Shown: positions 7,545 to 14,945, counted from the first letter of the stretch. The stretch is DNA of 17,806 nucleotides from JBMYQA01 sp049600855 (GCA_049600855.1 JBMYQA010000110.1:1-17806), one strand, 5' to 3'. Notes: generated by a model not told the origin, from the sequence alone. Made by a program: numbers and translations.

Positions 7545-7557
7545 GAGCATGCTCCAA
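7542..7557. promoter_or_regulatory. Probable operator: 16-bp perfect palindrome
   Basis: TTGGAGCATGCTCCAA is identical to its own reverse complement. It overlaps the last bases of the -7 box and the expected transcription start of the desaturase-family gene, where a bound repressor would block initiation. It lies between divergent genes, one encoding a TetR regulator, and has a size typical of TetR-family operators. Binding by that TetR protein is inferred. Confidence 0.6.
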
Positions 7558-7573
7558 TTTTAACATTACGATT

Positions 7574-8857
7574 ATGGAAGCTTACGCTCAAGCACTCATG
7601 TACGCCATTCCGATTTTTATTTTCTTCATTTGCATTGAAGCAATAGTAGATCAAGTGAAGAAAAAAGGGAGGTTAAACGCCTTTGATACCATTTCCAGCT
7701 TAAGTTCTGGTCTAACCAACATTGTAAAAGATTCGTTGGGTTTAGTGATCGTCATTGTATCCTATCCGTTTCTACTCGAATACCTTGCTATTATTGAAAT
7801 TCAAGAAACTTGGCTCGTTTATGTCGTTGCCTTCGTTGCCCTTGATTTTGCAGGATATTGGAATCACCGCCTAGCGCACAGCATCAACTATTTTTGGAAC
7901 CGCCATTTGGTACATCACAGCAGTGAAGAGTTCAATCTACCTTGTGCATTGCGGCAATCCATCTCTGAGTTATTTGGGATTTATACGTTGTTTTTAATTC
8001 CTGCCGCCATCTTTGGAATACCTGAAAAAGTCATTGCTATTATTGCCCCGATTCAGCTCTTTTTGCAATTTTGGTACCATACGCAATACATCCCCAAACT
8101 GGGATTTTTAGAATACATCATCATTACCCCTTCGCAACATCGCGTGCATCATGCCATCAACCCCATTTATTTAGATAAAAACTTGGGGCAAATCTTCTGC
8201 ATTTGGGATCGATTATTTGGCACCTTTCAAGAAGAGTTGGAAGAAGTTCCTCCTGTATATGGCATTACTCGTCCAGTACACACCTGGAACCCAATTAAAA
8301 TTAACTTTCAACATCTTTTTTTATTAATCTCAGATGCTTGGCGGGCAAAAAACTGGGCTGATAAATTAAAAATTTGGTTTATGCCTGTGGGATGGCGCCC
8401 TACTGATGTAGCAGAAAAATATCCTATTCACAAACCCGAAGATATCTACCAGATCAAAAAATACAATACGAACCCTTCTAAGTTCTTAATTGTATGGTCA
8501 TGGTTTCAGCTCATCTTTGTCCTCTTCTTATTACTGTTCATGCTGCATCAATTTGGGGCAATTGGTTTTCCTAACCTGTTCATTTATGGCGGAATGCTTA
8601 TGGCCGGAATTTATGGCTTTACCGCTTTAATGGATAAGGATAAAATGGGCCTTTGGATAGAAACTGCTCGAAGTCTGGTTGGCATTGGCATTATTTTAAT
8701 TACAGGAGATTGGTTTGGTTTCGGGAATCTATTTCCAGGTGCAGAATACTTTATCCTCATTTATTTCATTGCCAGCTTCTTAGGAGCAGTGTATGCCTAT
8801 CGAGAAGCACATGCACAGTTAGCTACCGCTACACAACACCCCATTATTAATAACTAA
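7574..8857 (+). CDS. Sterol desaturase/fatty acid hydroxylase superfamily membrane protein
   Basis: A 427-residue integral membrane di-iron oxygenase. Histidine boxes are intact: HRLAH (98-102), HLVHH (111-115, followed by SSEEFN) and QHRVHH (188-193), with H169 between. Membrane segments are seen near residues 8-24, 53-72, 80-95 and 132-165. The 'HHSSEEFN' box and the 'LGQIFCIWDRLFGTF' stretch are typical of the branch that includes alkylglycerol monooxygenase-like enzymes. The extra C-terminal part (about 304-409) adds roughly four more helices. The expected reaction is O2-dependent hydroxylation or desaturation of a lipid; the substrate is unknown. The gene is divergent from the TetR-GH5 operon and very likely repressed through the 7542-7557 palindrome. 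A hairpin terminator follows at 41 bp. Confidence 0.9.
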   Translation: MEAYAQALMYAIPIFIFFICIEAIVDQVKKKGRLNAFDTISSLSSGLTNIVKDSLGLVIVIVSYPFLLEYLAIIEIQETWLVYVVAFVALDFAGYWNHRLAHSINYFWNRHLVHHSSEEFNLPCALRQSISELFGIYTLFLIPAAIFGIPEKVIAIIAPIQLFLQFWYHTQYIPKLGFLEYIIITPSQHRVHHAINPIYLDKNLGQIFCIWDRLFGTFQEELEEVPPVYGITRPVHTWNPIKINFQHLFLLISDAWRAKNWADKLKIWFMPVGWRPTDVAEKYPIHKPEDIYQIKKYNTNPSKFLIVWSWFQLIFVLFLLLFMLHQFGAIGFPNLFIYGGMLMAGIYGFTALMDKDKMGLWIETARSLVGIGIILITGDWFGFGNLFPGAEYFILIYFIASFLGAVYAYREAHAQLATATQHPIINN

Positions 8858-8897
8858 CCTGACAAACACTTTCTATCGTTCATGCTACTGAAGAATG

Positions 8898-8924
8898 AAA
8901 ACCGCCCAGTATGGGTGGTTTTTT
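8898..8924. terminator. Bidirectional terminator between convergent genes
   Basis: AACCGCCCA (8900-8908), loop GTA, TGGGTGGTT (8912-8920) forms a 9-bp stem with one G-T wobble. It is flanked by A residues on the left and T residues on the right, so both strands end in a T-run. It serves the desaturase-family gene (+) and can serve the permease gene (-). Confidence 0.88.
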
Positions 8925-8996
8925 AGGTTTAAGCAGGGAAGCAACATGCACTCAGCTGTTTTACCAATTACTTTTTGGACAGTGTGATAATTCCTT

Positions 8997-10253
8997 TTAA
9001 ACGTAGCGATTAATCGCTGTTTTTGAAGCATTGATGGCGGGAATCAAAGAAGCTGCAAAAGTAATGATCACCATTGCTGAGCCGGTAAGTGCGAAATCCA
9101 TCCATTCCATGACTACTGGATAAGCAGGAACAATGGCACTTTCAACACCCATTGTTACTAAACCAAATTCTTGTTGAAGAAAACACACAAGAAATGCGAT
9201 GAACAACCCCAAAATAACTCCAGTAACCCCAATGAGCGCGCCTTCAAATAGGAATATATTTCGGATAATGGCATTGGTAGCGCCAATGGATTTCAAGATG
9301 GCAATATCTCGCTTTTTTTCAATGGTTAAAATCACTAAGCACGCAAAAATATTAAAGGAGGCAATTACCAATACAAACATGAAGGCAATAAACACAAACA
9401 AACGCTCTACTTTAACTGCACGTAGTACGGTTGCTTGTTGTTCTTCAGACGTTTCTACGTTGAATTGCGCACCCAGCTCCTCTTTTAATAACTGTTGGAG
9501 GGTCAGAATATTTGCATCTGAGTCCACCTTAATTTCCAATGCAGTACGTTGATGCTCGTACTTAATGAGCTTTTGCATAAACTCTATTGGCACAATTACA
9601 GTAGTCATATCCAATTGTTGCTCAATAGAAAATACACCTTTCGGCATAATGGTTCGTTTATAAAATGCCTTGGCAGGATTTAATTGTACCGACTTTTGAT
9701 TTTTAGGATACCAAAACTGTAAAGCGCGCGTCCAATTGGAAAGTTGAATACCGCCCATCTGGTATTGAATGCCAACTCCAATGAGCGCAAATAGTTTATC
9801 ATCTTCTTTTAACACCGCTTCCCCCTCAATAATGGCAGAGTCTAATTGATATTGTTCTAAGAAATTATCCGAAACACCTTTGAGTGTTACTACCATTTGT
9901 GCATCACCATAGCGCAGTAAGGCATTATCTTCAATCACTTCTGTAAGCGCCGCTAAATGAGGAAGCTTCAGCAAACGCTGCCTAAAATTATCGTCAAACT
10001 CAAAGGTTTTCCCCTTTTTAGCCGAAACTTTTAACTCAGGATTACTTTGGCGAAATAAACTTTTAGTTAAGCCCTCTAAGCCATTAAAAACTGAAAGTAC
10101 GACAACCAAAGAGGCTGTTCCAGCAAAAACGGCAATCACAGAAAAAATGGAAAGGATTTTAATGAATCCAATGTTCCCAATAAGCTTATTCCGCTCTGGA
10201 TTAGAGAAGAAATAACGTTTGGCGATATAGAAAGATACCTTTTGGGGCTTCAT
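8997..10253 (-). CDS. FtsX-type ABC transporter permease (LolC/LolE family)
   Basis: A 418-residue inner-membrane permease. One membrane helix lies near residues 32-56, a large periplasmic domain at about 57-280, then three helices near 286-311, 334-360 and 386-406. This is the four-helix MacB/FtsX layout. 'EKKRDIAILKSIGATNAIIRNIFLFEGALIG' (312-342) is the conserved cytoplasmic coupling motif, and the N-terminal 'FYIAKRYFFS' is typical of LolC/E. The family extracts lipoproteins from the inner membrane for transfer to the outer membrane, working with an ATPase (LolD) that is not encoded beside it here. The divergent ATPase gene is of a different type (FbpC/PotA-like with a C-terminal extension), so it is not an obvious partner. 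The frame begins 'MKPQKVSFYIAKRYF', so the start is secure. Confidence 0.9.
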   Translation of the reverse strand: MKPQKVSFYIAKRYFFSNPERNKLIGNIGFIKILSIFSVIAVFAGTASLVVVLSVFNGLEGLTKSLFRQSNPELKVSAKKGKTFEFDDNFRQRLLKLPHLAALTEVIEDNALLRYGDAQMVVTLKGVSDNFLEQYQLDSAIIEGEAVLKEDDKLFALIGVGIQYQMGGIQLSNWTRALQFWYPKNQKSVQLNPAKAFYKRTIMPKGVFSIEQQLDMTTVIVPIEFMQKLIKYEHQRTALEIKVDSDANILTLQQLLKEELGAQFNVETSEEQQATVLRAVKVERLFVFIAFMFVLVIASFNIFACLVILTIEKKRDIAILKSIGATNAIIRNIFLFEGALIGVTGVILGLFIAFLVCFLQQEFGLVTMGVESAIVPAYPVVMEWMDFALTGSAMVIITFAASLIPAINASKTAINRYV

Positions 10254-10412
10254 AATTGATGATCAAAAGCGCGGCTAAAATAGTAGGATTCTACAGGAAT
10301 CCCATTCTTTTGGTCAAATACGGCCAAAGAAAAAAATGCCCATACCATTTCATTGGTAATACAACGAAGAAGGCATTAGTGCTGTATCAACTTAAATCGT
10401 TGAATCACTCTA

Positions 10413-10454
10413 GCAAAGTATTTAGGAAAATCGTTGTCTCTTGATTTACTTTGC
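10413..10454. promoter_or_regulatory. Inverted GCAAAGTA/TACTTTGC pair, possible divergent promoters
   Basis: GCAAAGTA (10413-10420) and TACTTTGC (10447-10454) are exact inverted copies 26 bp apart. Each resembles a Bacteroidota -7 box (one base short of TAnnTTTG) reading outward. The right copy lies 22 bp before the ABC ATPase start; the left one is about 160 bp from the permease start. No -33 boxes are evident, so this is tentative. The rest of the 223-bp divergent region (10254-10476) shows no gene. Confidence 0.3.
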
Positions 10455-10476
10455 TTGTTCAACTGGATGAGCACTC

Positions 10477-11514
10477 ATGGCTTTATTAGAACTCAACGGC
10501 CTTTCAAAAAAATATGCGGGTAATCAGGACTTTGCCGTAGATCAAGTGTCCTTATCCATCCATCAAGGTGAAATCATCGCGCTACTTGGAGAAAGTGGCA
10601 GTGGAAAAACAACACTTTTACGATTAATTGCAGGATTTGAGCGGGCTCAATCTGGCAATTTGACTGTAAATAACCAAACGCTGATTGATTCAACGCGATT
10701 CCTTCCACCAGAAAAGCGAAATATTGGGATGGTTTTTCAAGATTATGCGCTTTTCCCACACATGACGGTCGTTCAAAATGTCGCTTATGGCATTAAAAAA
10801 AACAAAGCACAAAAATCAACCATTGTACATGAGATGCTCGCTTTAGTTGGTTTAGTTGAGCTTGCTAACCGTTATCCGCATCAACTTTCGGGAGGTCAGC
10901 AACAACGCATCGCACTTGCACGGGCATTAGCAACCAAGCCTCATTTGCTGCTACTGGATGAACCCTTCAGTAATTTAGATGAAGGCTTAAAAGAGCAAGT
11001 CCGAAATGATTTAAAAAATATCTTGAAGCAATCTGGTATCACGGCCATCTTTGTTACACACGATACCCGAGATGCACTAGCCGTAGCCGATCGGATTGCC
11101 ATTTTAAAAGATGGGAAAGTACAACAATTTGACACTCCTCTGAATATCTATCGACATCCAAATACCCAATATGTCGCACAATATTTTGGAAGAGTAAATT
11201 GGTTACCAGCTAAAATAAGTGCCGCAGAAATTTCTACATCAATAGGCAAATTTCCCACTGCTGATCTCATGCCTCAAGCTGGAAATTACCTCTTAGGAAT
11301 TCGCCCTGAGAGTATTGTACTTGCGCAGGAAAAAAATCAAAGCTTAACTGCTACTATTAGTTCATGCAAGTTTTTCGGTAATTACCAAGAAGCCCAACTC
11401 CATATTAACGGAATTGATTTAGCCGCTCACTTCAGTTCCCAACTTTCATTCACTATTGGCCAGCAGATTCCCGTTTCAGTGAACCATGCTGAATTAATTC
11501 TGTTAAGCGTTTAA
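10477..11514 (+). CDS. ABC transporter ATP-binding protein (FbpC/PotA-like)
   Basis: A 345-residue import-type ABC ATPase. Walker A GESGSGKTT is at 38-46, the Q-loop at Q88, the signature LSGGQQQR at 137-144, Walker B LLLLDEP at 157-163 with catalytic E162, and the H-loop at H195 (FVTHD). 'ALFPHMTVVQNVAYGI' and 'PLNIYRHPNTQYVAQYFG' are characteristic of ATPases for ferric iron, polyamine, sulfate or sugar import. The C-terminal 100 residues (about 240-345) form a TOBE-like regulatory domain, with 'YLLGIRPESI' as its signature. No permease or binding protein lies next to it, so the transport partner is encoded elsewhere or absent. A small unknown gene follows after 5 bp and is almost certainly co-transcribed. 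The substrate is unassigned; iron is only the closest resemblance. Confidence 0.9.
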   Translation: MALLELNGLSKKYAGNQDFAVDQVSLSIHQGEIIALLGESGSGKTTLLRLIAGFERAQSGNLTVNNQTLIDSTRFLPPEKRNIGMVFQDYALFPHMTVVQNVAYGIKKNKAQKSTIVHEMLALVGLVELANRYPHQLSGGQQQRIALARALATKPHLLLLDEPFSNLDEGLKEQVRNDLKNILKQSGITAIFVTHDTRDALAVADRIAILKDGKVQQFDTPLNIYRHPNTQYVAQYFGRVNWLPAKISAAEISTSIGKFPTADLMPQAGNYLLGIRPESIVLAQEKNQSLTATISSCKFFGNYQEAQLHINGIDLAAHFSSQLSFTIGQQIPVSVNHAELILLSV

Positions 11515-11519
11515 TCCAC

Positions 11520-11942
11520 ATGGCTGTTGACTCACATATCATTGTGGAGAAATGCATTCATGGAAAGTGGCAACTTCATGCACATTTTTCCACACAAGAT
11601 ACTCGGGCATATTGTGCTTTAGCTGGAATTGATAAAGCTGCTAAACAGCTTCATATTATAACTAATGATGAAGTGACCACAGCAACCTTTGAGCTTCTTG
11701 AAGAATATGAAGTAGAAAAAGCAGACCTAAGTACAATTCACTTATCAGATTTCTTCACACTTCTTAATCAATTAGCCCCCAATCATCCCAGTTCAGCCCC
11801 TGACCTCATTGCTGAAATCGCAGCGAAATATCAAGAAGCAGAACACATCAACTGCATGAGTGTAATCAAAGAATTATGTTTGCCAATTAACCAAGTGCAA
11901 CATCAGGATGCTTATCGTGTGATACTTTTTTGGGGATATTAG
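11520..11942 (+). CDS. Uncharacterised 140-residue protein, operon partner of the ABC ATPase
   Basis: I do not recognise this family. The protein has no signal peptide or membrane helix. The N-terminal part looks beta-rich (HIIVEKCIHGKWQLHAHFST, then KQLHIITNDEVTTATFELL). The C-terminal part is more helical (LSDFFTLLNQLAP, PDLIAEIAAKYQEAEHI) and ends in YRVILFWGY. It has four Cys and eight His residues in 140, somewhat rich, but no clear metal motif. The ATG sits 5 bp after the ATPase stop codon, so translation is probably coupled and a related function is likely. The composition and codon use look like the neighbours. It could be a small accessory or regulator of the ATPase, which is inference from position only. 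Confidence 0.7.
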   Translation: MAVDSHIIVEKCIHGKWQLHAHFSTQDTRAYCALAGIDKAAKQLHIITNDEVTTATFELLEEYEVEKADLSTIHLSDFFTLLNQLAPNHPSSAPDLIAEIAAKYQEAEHINCMSVIKELCLPINQVQHQDAYRVILFWGY

Positions 11943-11943
11943 T

Positions 11944-11975
11944 AAAAACTGTAGGCATAAATCACTTGCCTACAG
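11944..11975 (-). terminator. Hairpin terminator between convergent genes, stronger leftward
   Basis: CTGTAGGCA (11949-11957), a 9-nt loop, TGCCTACAG (11967-11975) is a perfect 9-bp stem. Read leftward it is followed by five T residues (A's at 11944-11948 on the + strand), so it suits the minus-strand membrane protein gene. Rightward it is followed only by CCTTTATT, a poor T-run, but it may still stop the ATPase operon. Confidence 0.8.
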
Positions 11976-11985
11976 CCTTTATTCA

Positions 11986-12516
11986 TTAGTGCGGAAATTC
12001 GTCAGCTACATCAACACCATGCAACAATGCGGTTGTTTTTAAGGTTTCCATTAACATCAGCACAGTTCGCTTTTCATTGCTTTTTTTCGGTATGGCTAAG
12101 CTTAAGTGCTGCACCTTGTTGAGCAACTGAAAATCAATCGTATGTTGTAACAAACGAATCTCATGGATATGATCAAAGCTTACACTGAAGCGAAATGGAA
12201 GATTTACACCTTCTGGCCGAATCGTAACTAAACGAGATGAAAAGGCAAATACGTAACACAAGCTAAGCATCCAACTAGAGGCTGCAATTACAGTATGCTG
12301 TAAAAATATCGTGCCTTTAACCCAGATTAATACAGAGATTAATACAAAACCTAGTCCGACAAAACTGCTAAGTTGTTTGCTAAACGTTCGTGCTGGCATA
12401 AGAAAGTGAATGCGGTCTCCCCTTTGAAACACCCAGTTTTTCTGAAAACTGAGCAACAATTGCCACAGCAATAGGCAAAATAATATTGCCCATCCAAGAA
12501 TTGATAATAGGATCAT
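11986..12516 (-). CDS. Small membrane protein with C-terminal PH-like region, function unknown
   Basis: A 176-residue protein. Membrane helices are seen at about 2-24, 50-68 and 74-95. The first helix is followed by a basic, aromatic loop (KNWVFQRGDRIHF). The last 80 residues are soluble: 'RLVTIRPEGVNLPFRFSVSFDHIHEIRLLQHTIDFQLLNKVQHLSL' reads as strand pairs of the kind found in bacterial PH-like domains ('the bPH strand order, then F-x-x-I-x-x-I'), followed by a helix (TVLMLMETLKTTALLHG). This fold reading is tentative. The gene stands alone between a terminator and a long non-coding stretch. Start at the ATG for MILLSILGW is consistent with an N-terminal helix. No pathway can be proposed. 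Confidence 0.65.
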   Translation of the reverse strand: MILLSILGWAILFCLLLWQLLLSFQKNWVFQRGDRIHFLMPARTFSKQLSSFVGLGFVLISVLIWVKGTIFLQHTVIAASSWMLSLCYVFAFSSRLVTIRPEGVNLPFRFSVSFDHIHEIRLLQHTIDFQLLNKVQHLSLAIPKKSNEKRTVLMLMETLKTTALLHGVDVADEFPH

Positions 12517-12862
12517 GTGATTAAAGTAGTTGGTAAATGATTGTAGATTCTAAATAGAAATAGTTTTAATAGGTATATACAGTCCCATGCGACTGATAAA
12601 ATTCAGTCGGCAAAGGAGTGTTGGCAACAAGGCATAATTTACCTTGAGCACATTCAACTCATAAATACGATACTACATCTTGTTTTTAAAAATAGAGATG
12701 TGAATAATGTTTGCCGCCATTCTTGTAGCGCGCAGAATGGGACAGACATTTGTAGGATAACAGGTTGGGTAAGTGGTTGCATTTTTATAGTTTTTATTAA
12801 GTGATGGTATTTTTTGCTTAATCAAATATACGGTGAACCCCTGTTTAGGTTGTAAAATCGAA
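12517..12862. other. 346-bp non-coding stretch with several short hairpins, REP-like
   Basis: Three inverted repeats lie close together: CGACTGA-N6-TCAGTCG (12590-12609), CATCT-N15-AGATG (12676-12700) and CCATTCT-N10-AGAATGG (12717-12740). None is followed by a T-run. The plus strand has no stop for 85 codons from 12547 to 12801, but no ATG lies in that frame and the only internal GTG is late, so I do not call a gene. The Cys-rich reading around N-V-C-R-H-S-C resembles what translated intergenic palindromic repeats give. Nothing else is seen. Confidence 0.45.
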
Positions 12863-13801
12863 TTATTTCTTAATAAAATGTAAAATCCCTGGCAACAGTT
12901 CTGACTTCAATGCCAAGCTGGGATCACCATAGGTCGCATAATTTGCCATGCGGTCTTTCGGTCCCGCCTTCAAGATGTGGCTCATACCTTCAATAAGTAA
13001 TAATTCCGCTGACGGATTCGCTGCTTTAAGTAATTTCGCCTCGCCCTCCCCCACTTGGATATCTGTAGTACCTTGTACGATTAGCACAGGTATGCTAAGT
13101 GATTTTATGATTTTTTGTGGATCTTTCTGCATCCATGAAATCAAATAAGGTTGTATGGCTGGTCGAAATATGGAAAATAGCAACGGATTCACATCTGGTT
13201 TCGTTTTCCCAATTACCAAACTATCCAACACCGCAGTTGCTTCATTTTTAATAAATTCCGATTGCATACTAAATTGCTCGCGTAATATTTTATCAGCTGG
13301 TTGCCCTGCGCCTGCGAGCGATACATAACGATCAGCTTGAGCTTCTTTGGCGGCAATCATGCCGATTAAGCTCCCTTCACTGTGTCCCATCACAATCACT
13401 TCTGAAAAACGATCGTCATTTTTCAACAGCGTAATCCAAGCCTTGGCATCATCTACAAAATGATCGAAACGCAAATCAGCTTCTGCAATCGCAGCTCCCT
13501 GACTTAAACCTAGTCCCCGTTTGTCGTAACGTAAAGACGCAACCCCGCCCTCGACTAGCCCTTCGGCAAGCATTTTGAGGCTGTTGTTCTTTCCGTTAAT
13601 CAATGGGTTATTACCATCGCGATCTGTAGGCCCTGAACCAGCAATAATTAATGCAACAGGACATTTAGATTCTAGCTTTTCTGGCAACAATAAAGTTCCT
13701 GAAAGTGAGCCTACATCTGTATTTAATAATACGGTATCGCTCTGCCCAAATCCCAGTTGAAATAAGCTCACGATCAATAAGGTAAGTAGTGTTTTTCTCA
13801 T
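12863..13801 (-). CDS. Exported alpha/beta hydrolase (esterase/serine hydrolase)
   Basis: A 312-residue hydrolase with an N-terminal signal peptide (residues 1-19, ending LFQLGFG before QSD, a common Bacteroidota cleavage context), so it acts in the periplasm or outside. The nucleophile elbow GHSEG places S141 at 139-143. D247 in 'VQGTTDIQV' and H275 in 'EGMSHILK' complete the triad. The oxyanion-side strand is 'VALIIAGSGPTDRDGNNP' (49-66), and the 'S-L-R-Y-D-K-R-G-x-G-x-S' motif (89-100) is typical of the COG1073/S33-like branch, which includes peptidases and esterases. Size is normal. The short lid region (about 170-225) has no diagnostic sequence, so substrate is unknown. The gene lies 91 bp downstream of the prohibitin-family gene on the same strand, but a terminator sits between, so it probably has its own promoter. 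Confidence 0.9.
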   Translation of the reverse strand: MRKTLLTLLIVSLFQLGFGQSDTVLLNTDVGSLSGTLLLPEKLESKCPVALIIAGSGPTDRDGNNPLINGKNNSLKMLAEGLVEGGVASLRYDKRGLGLSQGAAIAEADLRFDHFVDDAKAWITLLKNDDRFSEVIVMGHSEGSLIGMIAAKEAQADRYVSLAGAGQPADKILREQFSMQSEFIKNEATAVLDSLVIGKTKPDVNPLLFSIFRPAIQPYLISWMQKDPQKIIKSLSIPVLIVQGTTDIQVGEGEAKLLKAANPSAELLLIEGMSHILKAGPKDRMANYATYGDPSLALKSELLPGILHFIKK

Positions 13802-13834
13802 AGCATTTAATGAATTTGTCTAATGTAAAACATC

Positions 13835-13866
13835 AAAAAGTGCAGCCCTCATAGAGGGACAGCACT
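13835..13866 (-). terminator. Terminator of the prohibitin-family gene (leftward)
   Basis: A two-part stem, AGTGC/GCACT outside and CCCTC/GAGGG inside with a 3-nt ATA loop and a small internal bulge (13839-13866). Read leftward it runs into five T residues (A's at 13835-13839). It lies 27 bp past the stop codon of the prohibitin-family gene. Confidence 0.85.
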
Positions 13867-13892
13867 CGAATGGTTTGTCTAACCTGAACTTA

Positions 13893-14723
13893 TTATTTTC
13901 GCTTAGTTGCCGCAGCAATGTCTAAGAATGAAGTAGATCCTTCACCAATTGCAATTGGCGTTTTACCGTCCCACTTTTCAATGGTTTTTAATTGCAAAAT
14001 ATCTTTTGTTAATGTTTGAGATAACAATTTTTGTGCTTCAGCTTGTGCTTTTGCTCGGGCTAACTCTGCATCGGCTTCACCAATTGCTTTGGCTGTAACT
14101 TGCTCTGCCTCCGTTTTGATACGCGTTAAGTCATTTCTCGCTGTTAAGGCGCGCTGCTCCGCAATTTGTTTGGCTTCAATGGCACGGTTAAACTCAGGAG
14201 AAAAGTTAAAATCTACAATAGAGAAATCACTGACAATAATGTTATTTTCCGCTAAACGCAGTTTAATATCTTCAAATACATCCTTCTTTACCAATGGACG
14301 TTTCGTAATCAATTCTTCTGCGGTGTATTTTGCTGTTACAGATTTGATTGATTCTTGAATGGTGGGTGAAATGATTGTTGACTTATAGTTTATCCCCAAT
14401 TCTTGAAAGATGGTATTGGCTTTCGTCTTATCCAAATAATAATTTAATGCCACCTTGGAGGTCACATTTTGTAAGTCTTTAGAGGAAGCTTTTGCATCGG
14501 CTTCAATTTTTTGAATTCGCACATTAACGGCTTCCACCTTAGTTTGGATGGGTACTACAAAATGCATCCCTTCGGGTAATACATTTTCTTGAACAGCTCC
14601 AAAGTGCGTGACTACCCCTACATAACCTGCATCTACAATCACAACCATGTTGGTCAGCAGAATTAAAAACATCATAGCTCCAATTCCTATGCCTACCAAT
14701 TTCATACTTACTTGCTTTGCCAT
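13893..14723 (-). CDS. Prohibitin-family SPFH-domain membrane protein
   Basis: A 276-residue protein. One N-terminal membrane anchor lies at about 9-30. The SPFH/band-7 domain follows ('DAGYVGVVTHFGAVQENVLPEGMHFVVPI', then VRIQKIEADAKASSKDLQNV and VALNYYL). 'AKYTAEELITKRPLVKKDVFEDIKLRLAENNIIVSDFSIVDFNFSPEF' is the prohibitin-specific region. Residues about 178-245 form a long Ala/Glu-rich coiled coil (AIEAKQIAEQRALTARNDLTRIKTEAEQ and repeats of A-E-A-Q). Family members assemble into large membrane rings or caps and modulate membrane proteases such as FtsH. Length is normal for bacterial prohibitin homologues. The gene is single, ended by its own hairpin, and divergent from the ABC-F gene across a 319-bp region with several palindromes. 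No membrane protease is nearby. Confidence 0.93.
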   Translation of the reverse strand: MAKQVSMKLVGIGIGAMMFLILLTNMVVIVDAGYVGVVTHFGAVQENVLPEGMHFVVPIQTKVEAVNVRIQKIEADAKASSKDLQNVTSKVALNYYLDKTKANTIFQELGINYKSTIISPTIQESIKSVTAKYTAEELITKRPLVKKDVFEDIKLRLAENNIIVSDFSIVDFNFSPEFNRAIEAKQIAEQRALTARNDLTRIKTEAEQVTAKAIGEADAELARAKAQAEAQKLLSQTLTKDILQLKTIEKWDGKTPIAIGEGSTSFLDIAAATKRK

Positions 14724-14821
14724 AGTTCAGTGTTTAAAGGAGGTTACTGTTTAACACAACCTCATGGTGAATATTAATACCAATCAATTTGTTACTTTAA
14801 ATTACGCAAACCGACGGGTAA

Positions 14822-14833
14822 TTTGTTAACAAA
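14822..14833. promoter_or_regulatory. 12-bp perfect palindrome in divergent control region
   Basis: TTTGTTAACAAA is its own reverse complement and lies 99 bp from the prohibitin start and 210 bp from the ABC-F start. It could be a regulator site, though an AT-rich 12-mer palindrome can arise by chance. Confidence 0.25.
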
Positions 14834-14897
14834 ATAAAAGCATACCCAAGTATAAACAACTAATAATCAAAAAGTTAATTTACAAACCCATTCTGCC

Positions 14898-14916
14898 TTC
14901 CGAAAATTATTCGGAA
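14898..14916. promoter_or_regulatory. TTCCGAA-N5-TTCGGAA inverted repeat
   Basis: Perfect 7-bp arms around AATTA. It overlaps the first copy of the tandem repeat and sits 22 bp upstream of a -7 promoter match, a plausible operator position for the ABC-F gene. It may equally be a small hairpin. Confidence 0.35.
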
Positions 14917-14938
14917 AGAATAATTGGAAAGAATGATT
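14913..14938 (+). repeat. Tandem 13-bp repeat, two copies
   Basis: GGAAAGAATAATT at 14913-14925 is followed without a gap by GGAAAGAATGATT at 14926-14938, one difference. The array ends on the first base of the -7 box, so it occupies the place of the -33 region and spacer. Confidence 0.7.
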
Positions 14939-14945
14939 AGATTTG
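14938..14945 (+). promoter_or_regulatory. Candidate -7 promoter element for the ABC-F gene
   Basis: TAGATTTG matches TAnnTTTG exactly. Transcription from here would give a leader of roughly 90 nt to the ATG at 15043. A TTG inside the tandem repeat lies only 11 bp upstream, too close for a normal -33. Confidence 0.38.

Noticed and set aside
7428..7654. Reading frames of about 72 codons on both strands across the TetR divergon
   Set aside because: They overlap the palindromes and the start of the desaturase-family gene, and their composition is low in complexity.
10256..10444. 62-codon ATG frame in the permease/ATPase divergent region
   Set aside because: It is Lys-rich with no domain pattern and fills a region that must hold two promoters.
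8997..11514. LolE-type permease and ABC ATPase as one transporter
   Set aside because: They are divergent, and the ATPase has a TOBE-like C-terminal domain typical of importers, whereas LolD-type ATPases are about 230 residues without it.
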